32,264 nt of DNA from Tissierellaceae bacterium. GTDB lineage: Bacteria; Bacillota; Clostridia; Tissierellales; Tissierellaceae. The DNA lies in assembly GCA_018434075.1 (NCBI GenBank), contig JAHDQA010000006.1:1-32264 (forward strand), in the 5' to 3' direction. Shown here in pieces: positions 24,635 to 32,264 of the stretch (positions within the stretch are counted from its first letter, which is position 1; each line of letters begins with the position of its first letter). The translations under genes were made by a program, and so were the position numbers. The notes beneath the pieces were generated by a model. That model searched no databases. It saw only the letters and a list, made by a program, of their open reading frames with translations, and was not told the origin of the DNA.

Positions 24635-25953
24635 TTTTCCGCATCCTTTTCTCTGAATTCTAGTATTATAGGAGTTCCAGTAAAGTCACAATTTAGTCTA
24701 ATTTGATTTTCCAAATATCTTGCATACGAAAAATGTATTAATTCTTTGTTATTCACAAAAATTACAAATCTAGGCGGTTTTATTGATACTTGTGTAGCAT
24801 AATAAATTTTGCCTCTTTTGCCTTTATCACTTGGTGGTTGATTCATCAAAACAGCTTCATTTACAATATCGTTTAATTTACCAGTGCTGATTCTTTTAGT
24901 GTAATTTAGATAAACTAAATTAATTGTATCAAGTAATTTATCGACTCTTTTCCCTGTTTTTGCAGAAATGAACAATATTGGCGCATATTGAATAAAGCCA
25001 AGAGTTTCTCTAATTGCCTTTTCAAACTCCTTATAGCTTTTATCATCTTTTTGTACTATGTCCCATTTGTTAATTGCAATTATCATAGCTTTTCCATTAT
25101 CATGTGCATAACCAGCTATTTTTGAGTCTTGCTCAGTGACTCCTACTGTACCATCAATAACTAAGACACACACATCTGATCTATCAATTGTTGTCAGTGT
25201 CCTGATTACTGAATATCTTTCTACTTTTTCATAGATGTACTTTTTCTTTCTTAATCCTGCTGTATCAACTAATATGAATTTATTATCATTATATTCAAAA
25301 TAAGAGTCAATCGAATCACGAGTTGTTCCTGGGATATCAGTAACTATATTTCTTTCTTCACCCAGTATATAATTTACCAAAGATGATTTTCCAGAATTTG
25401 GGCGTCCAATAAAAGCAACTCTTATTGCATCTTTATATGTTATAGGTTCACTATTTTTAGGAAAATTTTTAACTATTTCGTCAAGCAAATCTCCTATTCC
25501 TAATGATGCTTCTGCAGATACATAATTTATATTTTCAAAGCCTAATTCGAAAAAGTCGTAGAAATGAATTAGTTCTTTCTTAGTATCAATTTTATTTACA
25601 ACCAATAAGATTGGTTTGCCAGATTTTCTAAGCAGATTTCCAATTTCTATATCGGTTTGTGTAATGCCTTCTAATCCGTCTACTACAAATAGTATGACAT
25701 CCGCAGTATCTATAGCAACTTGAACCTGTTTTTTTATATTGCTCATAAAAATGTCATCACTTCGAGGGTCCAAACCGCCAGTATCAATGATGGTATAGTA
25801 ATTGTTAAGCCATTCTCCTTCAGCATATATTCTATCACGTGTTATTCCTGGGGTGTCTTCTGTTATGGAAATTCTACGTCCAGCTAATTTATTGAACAAT
25901 GTAGACTTGCCAACATTTGGTCTGCCTACAATACATACTACAGGTCTACTCAT
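24631..25953 (-). CDS. der: Ribosome biogenesis GTPase Der (EngA)
   Basis: Essential double-GTPase for 50S subunit assembly. In the 440 residues, G domain 1 has GRPNVGKSTLFN, DTPGITRD, DTGG and VNKID; G domain 2 (from about 176) has GRPNSGKSSLVN, DIPGTTRDSID, DTAGLRKK and NKWD. The C-terminal KH-like domain (about 350-440) includes PPSDKGKRGKIYYATQ. The ATG has AAGGAG upstream and overlaps the DUF512 stop by eight bases. Confidence 0.98.
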   Translation of the reverse strand: MSRPVVCIVGRPNVGKSTLFNKLAGRRISITEDTPGITRDRIYAEGEWLNNYYTIIDTGGLDPRSDDIFMSNIKKQVQVAIDTADVILFVVDGLEGITQTDIEIGNLLRKSGKPILLVVNKIDTKKELIHFYDFFELGFENINYVSAEASLGIGDLLDEIVKNFPKNSEPITYKDAIRVAFIGRPNSGKSSLVNYILGEERNIVTDIPGTTRDSIDSYFEYNDNKFILVDTAGLRKKKYIYEKVERYSVIRTLTTIDRSDVCVLVIDGTVGVTEQDSKIAGYAHDNGKAMIIAINKWDIVQKDDKSYKEFEKAIRETLGFIQYAPILFISAKTGKRVDKLLDTINLVYLNYTKRISTGKLNDIVNEAVLMNQPPSDKGKRGKIYYATQVSIKPPRFVIFVNNKELIHFSYARYLENQIRLNCDFTGTPIILEFREKDAEK

Positions 25954-27295
25954 GCGAACACTCCTTTCTAAAAAAATCTATTAATTTGCTTCCATCTATT
26001 TCTATTGATATTACATCAAACCCAAGAATGTTTTTTACATCAATAATTCTATAATCATCTAAGAATATATCATCATTCTTTCTTAGCATATTTTCTGGAA
26101 TTAATAAACAGTCGATATTACTATATTCTTGCTTTGACATGTTATTAATTAGATCTTTTCCTGTGATAAGTCCAGAGACTGTTATATTTTCCCCAAAAAA
26201 ATCATTAGTAATTTTAACAACGTCGATTTTTAGTTTATCAATCTTTTTTACTATCATCTCAGAAATTGATTTCATGTATGGATATGCTGAAACACCAGTA
26301 GCTATTGCAACATGTTTTTGTTTCATATAATTTATATTATCTAATTTATCTATGTTTTCAATCACTTCAGTCAAGAAGGATCTAAGCATGCCAACGCCAT
26401 TTTCATATTGTGGGAAGTCTTCATATGATTCATAGCTTGGCAAATCAGTGCCAGATAAACAGTAGAATTCATCTGAAGCAAAAACTAATCTTGTTCCAAA
26501 TATATCTTTGAATGTGTTTTGATACTTATTTATTATATTTAAAACATCTCTCGCACTTCCTTGATCAAATGGGACTATTTTCTCTAAATTATCTCTGTAC
26601 TTAGTTAAACCTACTGGTACACAAGCTATTGAGTTAACACTTGGATAAAGTTTTCCTAAATCTTTTAATGTCCTTTCTAACTCTGTTCCATCATTAATTC
26701 CTGGGACTAATACGATTTGACAGTTTAACTCTATATTAGCATCTGCTAATTTTTTAAGGATGTTCATTATTTCACTCGCGCGCTTATTTCTCAGCATCTT
26801 TACTCTTAAATCAGGATTGGTTGTGTGAACCGATATATTTATAGGGCTTAAACGATATTTAATAATCCTATCAATTTCGTCCTCATTCATATTAGTTAAA
26901 GTAATATAATTACCTTGTAAGAAAGATAATCTTGAATCATCGTCTTTAAAATATAGAGTTTCTCTAAGATTTTTAGGAAGTTGATCTATAAAACAGAAAA
27001 TACATTTATTTTGGCACGACTTAGCCTTGTCAATCAATGAGTTGCTAAAAACTATTCCTAAGTCTTCGCTAAAATCTTTTTCTACTTCAAATTCCCAAAT
27101 ATCTCCGTTTTGCTTCAAAATTTCTAAAGTGATATTCTCATCTGCAGTTAAATACTTATAATCAATTATGTCTTTTATGCTTTGATTATTTATTTTACGT
27201 AATATATCGCCAGGTTCTATTCCTAACTCAAATGCTATACTATTGTCATTTACTTCAATTATTACATTATTAAGTTTATTGTTAATTATTTCCAT
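25946..27295 (-). CDS. DUF512 family radical-SAM protein with PDZ-like N-terminus
   Basis: 449 residues. The N-terminal 60 are a PDZ-like domain (SIAFELGIEPGDILRKINNQ). The Cys motif CQNKCIFCFIDQLP (about 97-110) is a CX3CX2C [4Fe-4S] site of the radical-SAM type. Then DDDSRLSFLQGNYITLTN, ISVHTTNP, QIVLVPGINDG and the C-terminal DUF512 part (KITNDFFGENITVSGLITG). The reaction is not known. It lies upstream of der, as is common in Clostridia. The ATG at 27295 is taken; the GTG codons at 27304 and 27301 are alternatives, and none has a clear ribosome site. Confidence 0.9.
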   Translation of the reverse strand: MEIINNKLNNVIIEVNDNSIAFELGIEPGDILRKINNQSIKDIIDYKYLTADENITLEILKQNGDIWEFEVEKDFSEDLGIVFSNSLIDKAKSCQNKCIFCFIDQLPKNLRETLYFKDDDSRLSFLQGNYITLTNMNEDEIDRIIKYRLSPINISVHTTNPDLRVKMLRNKRASEIMNILKKLADANIELNCQIVLVPGINDGTELERTLKDLGKLYPSVNSIACVPVGLTKYRDNLEKIVPFDQGSARDVLNIINKYQNTFKDIFGTRLVFASDEFYCLSGTDLPSYESYEDFPQYENGVGMLRSFLTEVIENIDKLDNINYMKQKHVAIATGVSAYPYMKSISEMIVKKIDKLKIDVVKITNDFFGENITVSGLITGKDLINNMSKQEYSNIDCLLIPENMLRKNDDIFLDDYRIIDVKNILGFDVISIEIDGSKLIDFFRKECSHE

Positions 27296-27328
27296 ATACA
27301 CCACTCAAAATTTATTTAAAATATGTAA

Positions 27329-27347
27329 GCCTACATTAAATGTAGGC
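27329..27347. terminator. Hairpin between glyA and the DUF512 gene
   Basis: GCCTACAT (27329-27336) pairs with ATGTAGGC (27340-27347) around a 3-nt loop. On the minus strand the following sequence is TTACATATTTT, a weak U-tract, so termination after glyA would be partial. On the plus strand AATTTTTA follows, but no plus-strand gene ends here. No separate promoter for the DUF512 gene is evident in the 33 bases left, so it may lower downstream expression or protect the glyA end. Confidence 0.5.
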
Positions 27348-27352
27348 AATTT

Positions 27353-28585
27353 TTATCTATACAAAGGGAACCTATCGCAAAGATCATAAACTCTATTTTT
27401 GATCTTTTCTGGATCAGATTTATTCTCTAAAGTATCGCTAATCAGTTCTGCAATTTCATACATTTCTGTTTCTTTCATACCTCGAGTTGTCATTGCAGCT
27501 GTGCCGATCCTAATACCACTAGTTATAAAAGGACTTTCAGGATCAAATGGTATTGTATTTTTGTTTGTAGCAATACCAATATCATTTAGCATTTTTTCGG
27601 CTACTTTACCATTTAAGTTCTTATTTCTTACATCTATTAAGATTAAATGGTTATCTGTCCCGCCAGAAACCAATCTATAATTTTTCTCGATAAGTGCTTC
27701 TGCTAATGCTTTAGCATTTTTAACTACCTGTTTTTGATAATCTTTGAAATCATCTTGTAAAGCTTCTCCAAATGCAACAGCTTTAGCGGCTATAACATGC
27801 ATTAGTGGCCCACCTTGTATACCAGGGAAAATTGCTTTATCAATTAATTTAGCGTATTCAGCTTTGCATAAAATTGCGCCTGCTCTTGGGCCTCTTAAAG
27901 TTTTATGTGTTGTAGTAGTTACAAAATCAGCATATGGTACTGGGTTTTGATGTAATCCTGCTGCTACTAAACCAGCAATGTGAGCCATATCAACCATTAA
28001 ATACGCCCCAACTTCATCCGCAATTTCTTTAAATTTCTTGAAGTCAATTTCTCTAGGATATGCACTTGCTCCAGCAACGATTAATTTTGGTTTTTCTTTG
28101 ATAGCTATTTCTCTAACTTCATCATAGTCTATTCTTTCAGTATTCTTATCTACTCCATATGCTGCAAAGTTAAAATAGACACCTGATATATTTACCGGGC
28201 TACCATGTGTTAAATGACCACCTTGCGATAAATTCATACCCAACACCTTATCGCCAGGTTTTAACAAAGCAAAATATACCCCTAAATTTGCATTTGAGCC
28301 TGAATGTGGTTGAACATTAGCATGATCTGCGTTAAAAAGCTTTTTCATTCTTTCTATGGCTAATACTTCTACTTTATCAACAACTTCACATCCGCCATAA
28401 TATCTCTTGCTTGGATAACCTTCAGCATATTTATTCGTCAATTGACTTCCCATCGCTTCTAGTACAGCACTAGACACAAAATTCTCAGAAGCAATCAATT
28501 CGATATGCTTATTTTGCCTGTTTATTTCCTCCTCGATAATACTCATTACTTCTGGATCAGATTTTTTTAAATTCTCAAAATTCAT
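27353..28585 (-). CDS. glyA: Serine hydroxymethyltransferase
   Basis: PLP enzyme converting serine and tetrahydrofolate to glycine and methylene-tetrahydrofolate. The 410-residue product has [22 protein letters not shown], the PLP-lysine motif [34 protein letters not shown] and [15 protein letters not shown]. The ATG has AAGGAG upstream. One-carbon units made here also feed the formyl-folate used by fmt. No purine or serine riboswitch is seen upstream. Confidence 0.98.
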   Translation of the reverse strand: MNFENLKKSDPEVMSIIEEEINRQNKHIELIASENFVSSAVLEAMGSQLTNKYAEGYPSKRYYGGCEVVDKVEVLAIERMKKLFNADHANVQPHSGSNANLGVYFALLKPGDKVLGMNLSQGGHLTHGSPVNISGVYFNFAAYGVDKNTERIDYDEVREIAIKEKPKLIVAGASAYPREIDFKKFKEIADEVGAYLMVDMAHIAGLVAAGLHQNPVPYADFVTTTTHKTLRGPRAGAILCKAEYAKLIDKAIFPGIQGGPLMHVIAAKAVAFGEALQDDFKDYQKQVVKNAKALAEALIEKNYRLVSGGTDNHLILIDVRNKNLNGKVAEKMLNDIGIATNKNTIPFDPESPFITSGIRIGTAAMTTRGMKETEMYEIAELISDTLENKSDPEKIKNRVYDLCDRFPLYR

Positions 28586-28633
28586 TTTATTCTCCTTTCA
28601 CAAAATTATATTTATTAGCCATATGGCTTAAAA

Positions 28634-28894
28634 TCAATTTTGTTTTGTATATTTGAGCATAACATCGATTAATTTTGCAATCTCTTCTGGTGAAGTTGAT
28701 TGATCTTGGTTTAAGCAGTTCTTTAAATAGTTCTCAAGTATTATACCACTTACATTATTTAAAGCACTTCTTGCTGCTGATATTTGAATTAGTATATCGC
28801 CACAGTATTTGCCATCTTCAACCATTTTTTGAATTCCCTTAATTTGACCTTCTACTTTCTTTAATCGAAGAATCACCGCATCTTTATCAGACAA
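28634..28894 (-). CDS. CsoR/CstR-family (DUF156) transcriptional repressor
   Basis: Small four-helix DNA-binding repressor. The 86-residue product has RLKKVEGQIKGIQKMVEDGKYC, ISAARSALNNVSGII and a Cys at 60. Cys31 and Cys60 match the Cys pair of the persulfide sensor CstR. The copper-binding His of true CsoR (four residues before the second Cys) is Tyr56 here, so copper sensing through the usual site is unlikely. A sulfide or redox role is inferred. The start is TTG, with AGGAGG seven bases upstream. Its target genes are not obvious; rseC-like and tcdA lie beside it. Confidence 0.88.
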   Translation of the reverse strand: MSDKDAVILRLKKVEGQIKGIQKMVEDGKYCGDILIQISAARSALNNVSGIILENYLKNCLNQDQSTSPEEIAKLIDVMLKYTKQN

Positions 28895-28905
28895 AAGATT
28901 ACCTC

Positions 28906-29328
28906 CTAGATTTTTTTGCTTATTTTTAATATGTTATCATTGTTCTTAAAATATTTATTATCTATAAGTTTTAATATTAAATAAGAAACGCCTAAAAAGA
29001 ACATGCCTAAGATAAAGCTAAATATATCGGCATCATACAAATTGTAAGTTAATGCAACATAATAACCTAAAATCATGCCTATTATTAGAAATGCAAAAGG
29101 TATTGCATATACAATTAAAGTATATTTTAGTATGTTCTTGCTTTCAGTGCTTAACAATACTTTATCTCCAGGTTGTGCATTAATAGTGTCTTTTAAAATA
29201 ACAATATGCTTACTCGATTCTGAAGAATTTCCACATGCTTTACAATCTCCACAAGCAGCATTTCTCTGAACTTCTAATTCAACCATTCCATTATCTAGCT
29301 TTTTGGTGACTACAGCTATTTCTTCCAT
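28906..29328 (-). CDS. SoxR-reducing system protein RseC family
   Basis: Small membrane redox protein related to RseC of the Rnf/Rsx complexes. In the 140-residue product the N-terminal 60 carry a CX2CX2C cluster, AACGDCKACG (Cys26, 29, 32), likely an Fe-S or disulfide site. Two helices follow (about 69-95 and 103-123). Clostridial members are found away from rnf genes, as here. The ATG has AGGAGG upstream. It sits just ahead of the CstR-like repressor, so both may answer to redox or sulfur state; that link is an inference. Confidence 0.82.
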   Translation of the reverse strand: MEEIAVVTKKLDNGMVELEVQRNAACGDCKACGNSSESSKHIVILKDTINAQPGDKVLLSTESKNILKYTLIVYAIPFAFLIIGMILGYYVALTYNLYDADIFSFILGMFFLGVSYLILKLIDNKYFKNNDNILKISKKI

Positions 29329-29350
29329 TTTATTACCTCCTACACAAGAA

Positions 29351-30055
29351 TTAGCTATTCATTATATCCTTTATTACTTCTGAAGTGATTATCATGCCTA
29401 CTACTGGAGGAACATATGACATACTTCCTGGTATTGCCTTTCTTTTGTCATTATCTCCAAGATTTACTTTAAGTGGCATCTCATCAGAATATACAACTTT
29501 TAATTCATCGATGTTTTTCTTTTTAAGTTCCTGTCTCATTGTTTTTGCCAATGGACATACTTTAGTATTGAAAATATCATCTACCTTAAATCTAGTTGGG
29601 TCTAACTTATTGCCAGCACCCATAGCACTAATTATATTAATGCCGAGTGTTTTAGCTTTTTCTATTAAACAAATTTTTGATGAAATCATATCTATTGCAT
29701 CTATGATGTAATTGTATTTATTCAGTTCGAAAAAATCTATATTATCAGCACTAACTTTATCTTGGTAAATCTCAATATTCAAACTAGGATTTATTTCTAA
29801 AAGTCTATCTTTCATAACTGATACTTTTGGTAAACCTATAGTTTTAGTTGTAGCATGTACTTGTCTATTTATATTAGTTATATCTATTATATCATAATCA
29901 ACAAGTGTTATGTTTCCCAATCCAGCTCTTACTAAAGATTCTGCAGAATAAGAACCTACGCCTCCAATTCCAAATATGATTACATTGCTATCTTGAATTT
30001 TCTTGAAATTATGATCTCCAATCATACTTATTGTTCTTTCAAATGGGTTACTCAT
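29351..30055 (-). CDS. tcdA: tRNA threonylcarbamoyladenosine dehydratase TcdA
   Basis: ThiF/E1-like enzyme that cyclises t6A37 of ANN-decoding tRNAs to ct6A using ATP. The 234-residue product has the nucleotide loop FGIGGVGSYSAESLVRAG, the DYDIIDITNINRQ segment, IDAIDMISSK, SAMGAGNKLDPTRF and the C-terminal PGSMSYVPPVVGMI. The ATG at 30055 gives MSNPFERT, similar to family N-termini, and overlaps the aspS stop by eight bases. The ATG at 30064 is the alternative. The ribosome site is weak, so coupling to aspS is likely. Confidence 0.9.
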   Translation of the reverse strand: MSNPFERTISMIGDHNFKKIQDSNVIIFGIGGVGSYSAESLVRAGLGNITLVDYDIIDITNINRQVHATTKTIGLPKVSVMKDRLLEINPSLNIEIYQDKVSADNIDFFELNKYNYIIDAIDMISSKICLIEKAKTLGINIISAMGAGNKLDPTRFKVDDIFNTKVCPLAKTMRQELKKKNIDELKVVYSDEMPLKVNLGDNDKRKAIPGSMSYVPPVVGMIITSEVIKDIMNS

Positions 30056-31829
30056 TCTTGACATCAACTCTAATGTGCGCCTCTTCTAATTGCTTATTAG
30101 ATACTGTTGAAGGAGCGTTGGTAAGTAGGCAAGTGGCTGATTGAGTTTTGGGAAATGCAATAACATCCCTTATATTATCGCTGTCAGTAAAAAGCATAGT
30201 TAATCGATCAAATCCATATGCTATACCTCCGTGTGGTGGTGTCCCATATTTAAATGCATCAATTAAAAACCCAAATTTGTCATAAGCTTCTTCTTCAGAA
30301 AATCCTAAGGCTTTAAACATTCGCTTTTGCAAATCAGCATTATTAATTCTTATGCTGCCTCCGCCTATTTCATCGCCATTTATTACTATATCATATGCTT
30401 TTGCTCGAACTTTTTCAGGTTGAGTTTCAAGTAAATCTATATCTTCATCCATAGGATGAGTAAATGGATGATGTTTCGCAACATATCGATTTTCTTCTTC
30501 ACTATACTCAAATAGAGGGAATTCTACTATCCACACTAAAGAGAACTCATTTTCATTAATTATGTTTAGTTTCTTAGCGACTTCATTTCTTAAGTTCCCA
30601 AGACTATCATATACTACTGATTCTTTATCAGCAACTATTAATATTAAATCTCCGACTCGAGCATTAAAGCTCTTTAGTGCTTCATCCAATTCTTCATTAG
30701 AAAGGAATTTAGATATTGGTGAAGTAACTCCTTCCTCAGTAACTTTTATCCAAGCTAAACCTTTTGCATTGTATGTTTTACAATATTCTTCTAAATTTTG
30801 AATATCTTTTCTAGTAAATTTATCTGAATAGCCATTTACATTTATCCCTTTGACTTTTCCACCATTTTTAATTGCATCTGAAAATACTTTAAAATTGCTA
30901 TTCCTAACTTTATCTGTAATATCAACAATTTCAAAGCCAAATCTCAAATCGGGTTTATCCACTCCGAATCTCTCCATAGATTCTTTATAAGTCATTCGCT
31001 TAATTGGTAATTCAATATCTACATTTTTAAATTTCTTAAATATTCGTTTTAGTAATAATTCATTTACCTCGATAACATCGTCAATGTCGACAAAACTCAT
31101 TTCCATATCAATTTGAGTAAATTCTGGCTGCCTGTTTGCTCTTAAATCTTCATCTCTAAAGCACTTAACTATTTGATAATATCTGTCAAAACCAGATACC
31201 ATTAGTAATTGTTTCATAAGTTGTGGAGATTGAGGAAGAGCATAAAATTTACCAGGATTTACTCTACTTGGCACTAGATAATCCCTTGCACCCTCAGGTG
31301 TTGGTTTAGTCAACATTGGAGTTTCTATCTCAATAAAATTATACTCATACAGAAAATCCCTTACTTCTTTTGCTAATTTCGCTCTAGTTATTAAATTATT
31401 TTGCATTGAAGGTTTTCTTAAATCGAGGTATCTGTATTTTAGCCTCATTGTTTCACTTACATTATCATCATCTTTAATATAGATTGGTGGGGTAGAAGCT
31501 GTATCAAGAATTTTCAAATCCTTAGCTAATACTTCAATTTCTCCAGTTGGTATATTTGGATTTATTGATTCTCTCTTTCTCACTGTCCCTCTAATAGCTA
31601 TTACAAATTCTGGACGTAATAGCTCAGCTTTCTCTAATGCTTCAATAGGTGCAAATTCATCAAATACGATCTGTACTATTCCAGTTATATCTCTTAAATC
31701 TACAAAATGTATACCTCCAAGATTTCTTTCTCTTTGAACCCAACCCATTAAAACTACATCTTCATCGATGTTCGACAAAGATAATTTACCACACATATGA
31801 GTTCTTCTCAAATTACCCATTGACTCCAT
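30048..31829 (-). CDS. aspS: Aspartyl-tRNA synthetase
   Basis: Class II synthetase that charges tRNA-Asp. In the 593 residues there is an N-terminal OB-fold anticodon domain (about 1-110, VVLMGWVQRERNLGGIHFVD), motif 1 (YEYNFIEIETPML), motif 2 (FRDEDLRANRQPEFTQIDME), the bacterial GAD insertion (about 285-415) and motif 3 (PPHGGIAYGFDRLTML). Whether it also charges tRNA-Asn cannot be settled here. The ATG has AAAGGAGG. It lies downstream of a T-box that reads Asp, and hisS, its frequent upstream neighbour, is not in the window. Confidence 0.97.
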   Translation of the reverse strand: MESMGNLRRTHMCGKLSLSNIDEDVVLMGWVQRERNLGGIHFVDLRDITGIVQIVFDEFAPIEALEKAELLRPEFVIAIRGTVRKRESINPNIPTGEIEVLAKDLKILDTASTPPIYIKDDDNVSETMRLKYRYLDLRKPSMQNNLITRAKLAKEVRDFLYEYNFIEIETPMLTKPTPEGARDYLVPSRVNPGKFYALPQSPQLMKQLLMVSGFDRYYQIVKCFRDEDLRANRQPEFTQIDMEMSFVDIDDVIEVNELLLKRIFKKFKNVDIELPIKRMTYKESMERFGVDKPDLRFGFEIVDITDKVRNSNFKVFSDAIKNGGKVKGINVNGYSDKFTRKDIQNLEEYCKTYNAKGLAWIKVTEEGVTSPISKFLSNEELDEALKSFNARVGDLILIVADKESVVYDSLGNLRNEVAKKLNIINENEFSLVWIVEFPLFEYSEEENRYVAKHHPFTHPMDEDIDLLETQPEKVRAKAYDIVINGDEIGGGSIRINNADLQKRMFKALGFSEEEAYDKFGFLIDAFKYGTPPHGGIAYGFDRLTMLFTDSDNIRDVIAFPKTQSATCLLTNAPSTVSNKQLEEAHIRVDVKNE

Positions 31830-31844
31830 AATTATCCTCCTTTA

Positions 31845-31885
31845 CAAAATAAAAACTCTCATCTCTGAATATTCAGGGACGAGAG
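31845..31885 (-). terminator. T-box terminator of the aspS leader
   Basis: On the minus strand, CTCTCGTC (31885-31878) pairs with GATGAGAG (31863-31856), with an inner CTGAA/TTCAG stem and a tight loop, followed by TTTTTATTTT. The upper arm is shared with the antiterminator (GCGAGA pairing with TCTCGT), so the two forms exclude each other. Confidence 0.9.
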
Positions 31886-32062
31886 ATTTTCTCGCGGTGC
31901 CACCCTAATTAGGTTACCTCACTTAATCTAATAACGCAATATGCGAGTAGTTAACTACTTTCTCATAGGTGTCTTCATAAGATGTAGGTACCGATTCTCA
32001 TCATACATCGGCTCTCTGAAACCTTATTCAAATTACTATTCCTATTCTACGAATAATATTTA
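31851..32062 (-). ncRNA. T-box leader controlling aspS (Asp, specifier GAC)
   Basis: Tandem leader elements are present in order on the minus strand. Stem I carries TTTCAGAGAGCCGATG and GATGAGAATCGG, then the specifier loop TGAAGACACC. The likely specifier is GAC (31973-31971), an Asp codon, which fits aspS. The T-box itself is AGGGTGGCACCGCGAG (31906-31891), whose TGGCA pairs with the NCCA end of uncharged tRNA to stabilise the antiterminator. The terminator follows. Low charging of tRNA-Asp would therefore raise expression of aspS and genes behind it. Confidence 0.93.
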
Positions 32063-32071
32063 ATTATTTTA

Positions 32072-32100
32072 ATTATAATTTATCTTTGCAATGCTGTCAA
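32072..32100 (-). promoter_or_regulatory. Consensus promoter of the aspS T-box transcript
   Basis: Minus-strand TTGACA (32100-32095), a 17-bp spacer and TATAAT (32077-32072): both hexamers match sigma-A consensus exactly. The start would be near 32065, just ahead of T-box stem I. Confidence 0.92.
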
Positions 32101-32143
32101 CAACATACTAATATTAAATCACATCATTTTAAAGCAAGTTAAT

Positions 32144-32224
32144 TGTAAAAGTAAATTAGACCCCCTTTTCAAAAACAGTCTAATTTAGTCTTACAAATTT
32201 AGGGGTCTAATTTAACCTTACAAA
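32144..32224. repeat. Three copies of a 20-nt motif (two direct, one inverted), possible mobile-element end
   Basis: Two direct copies start GTCTAATTTA and end TTACAAA at 32178-32197 and 32205-32224 (18 of 20 bases match, offset 27). A third copy is inverted at about 32144-32163 (about 17 of 20). The pair AAATTAGACCCC (32153-32164) and GGGGTCTAATTT (32202-32213) is a perfect 12-bp inverted repeat; AAATTAGAC can instead pair with GTCTAATTT of the middle copy. Repeated subterminal motifs of this sort are seen at ends of some insertion sequences (IS21-type for example), but no transposase is in the window. No confident gene is seen in 32101-32264. Confidence 0.6.
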
Positions 32225-32264
32225 CTTTTGATAGACATAATTTGTTTTGTGAAGCCAGAGGGGA

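Noticed and set aside
27399..27680. Plus-strand 93-codon frame opposite glyA
   Set aside because: It is antisense to the conserved C-terminal half of SHMT; its codon content is a mirror of the real gene.
28617..28628. 12-bp palindrome AGCCATATGGCT between glyA and the CstR-like gene
   Set aside because: Too short and without a loop or U-run to be a terminator; a repressor operator inside the operon is possible but unsupported.
1..32264. CRISPR array, toxin-antitoxin pair, phage or defence island
   Set aside because: No spaced repeat array and no matching genes were found; the window is core genome apart from the short repeats at the right edge.

Overview
The window is a chromosomal stretch of a very AT-rich, Gram-positive, low-GC bacterium, most likely an anaerobic member of the Clostridia or Tissierellia. 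The evidence is the classical Firmicutes gene order (rsgA-rpe beside prkC-prpC; remA-gmk-rpoZ-coaBC-priA-def-fmt-rsmB-rlmN; sepF-yggT-ylmH-divIVA-lspA-rluD-pyrR; der-plsY-gpsA), a T-box leader on aspS, a TPP riboswitch with an intrinsic terminator, strong Shine-Dalgarno sites, and frequent TTG/GTG starts. The genus cannot be read from this sequence. Nearly all the DNA is ordinary core genome. I do not see a clear new multi-gene system, and the unusual points are local.

Layout, read in the direction of transcription (almost everything is on the minus strand, so from right to left). At the right edge (32144-32224) are three copies of a 20-nt motif that may be the end of a mobile element. Next comes a consensus promoter and an aspartate T-box leader for aspS, followed by tcdA, an rseC-like gene, a CsoR/CstR-type repressor, glyA, a small hairpin, a DUF512 radical-SAM gene, der, plsY and gpsA. 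That unit ends at a two-way terminator shared with a lone plus-strand tRNA-Pro. Divergent promoters near 22811-22871 drive the tRNA to the right and, to the left, a cell-envelope, division and translation unit: an unknown membrane protein, an HlyD-like adaptor, yggS, sepF, a broken yggT, ylmH, divIVA, lspA, rluD and pyrR.

At 16711-16739 a hairpin separates pyrR from rqcH (fbpA), the only plus-strand protein gene of any size. Overlapping divergent promoters at 14888-14927 serve rqcH and the long leftward unit yicC-remA-gmk-rpoZ-coaBC-priA-def-fmt-metallopeptidase-rsmB-rlmN-prpC-prkC-rsgA-rpe. After rpe a separate promoter drives a TPP riboswitch and terminator pointing off the left edge.

The genes cover translation and its quality control (def, fmt, rsmB, rlmN, aspS, tRNA-Pro, rqcH, ylmH, rsgA, der), replication restart (priA), cofactor, nucleotide and lipid synthesis (coaBC, gmk, pyrR, glyA, plsY, gpsA), division and envelope (sepF, yggT, divIVA, lspA) and Ser/Thr phospho-signalling (prkC/prpC). 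The points most worth a second look are an in-frame TGA that removes the last helix of YggT, the unexplained target of the TPP riboswitch, a perfect 40-bp palindrome at the coaBC/priA junction, a CstR-like Cys pair in the small repressor, and the repeat cluster at the right edge.
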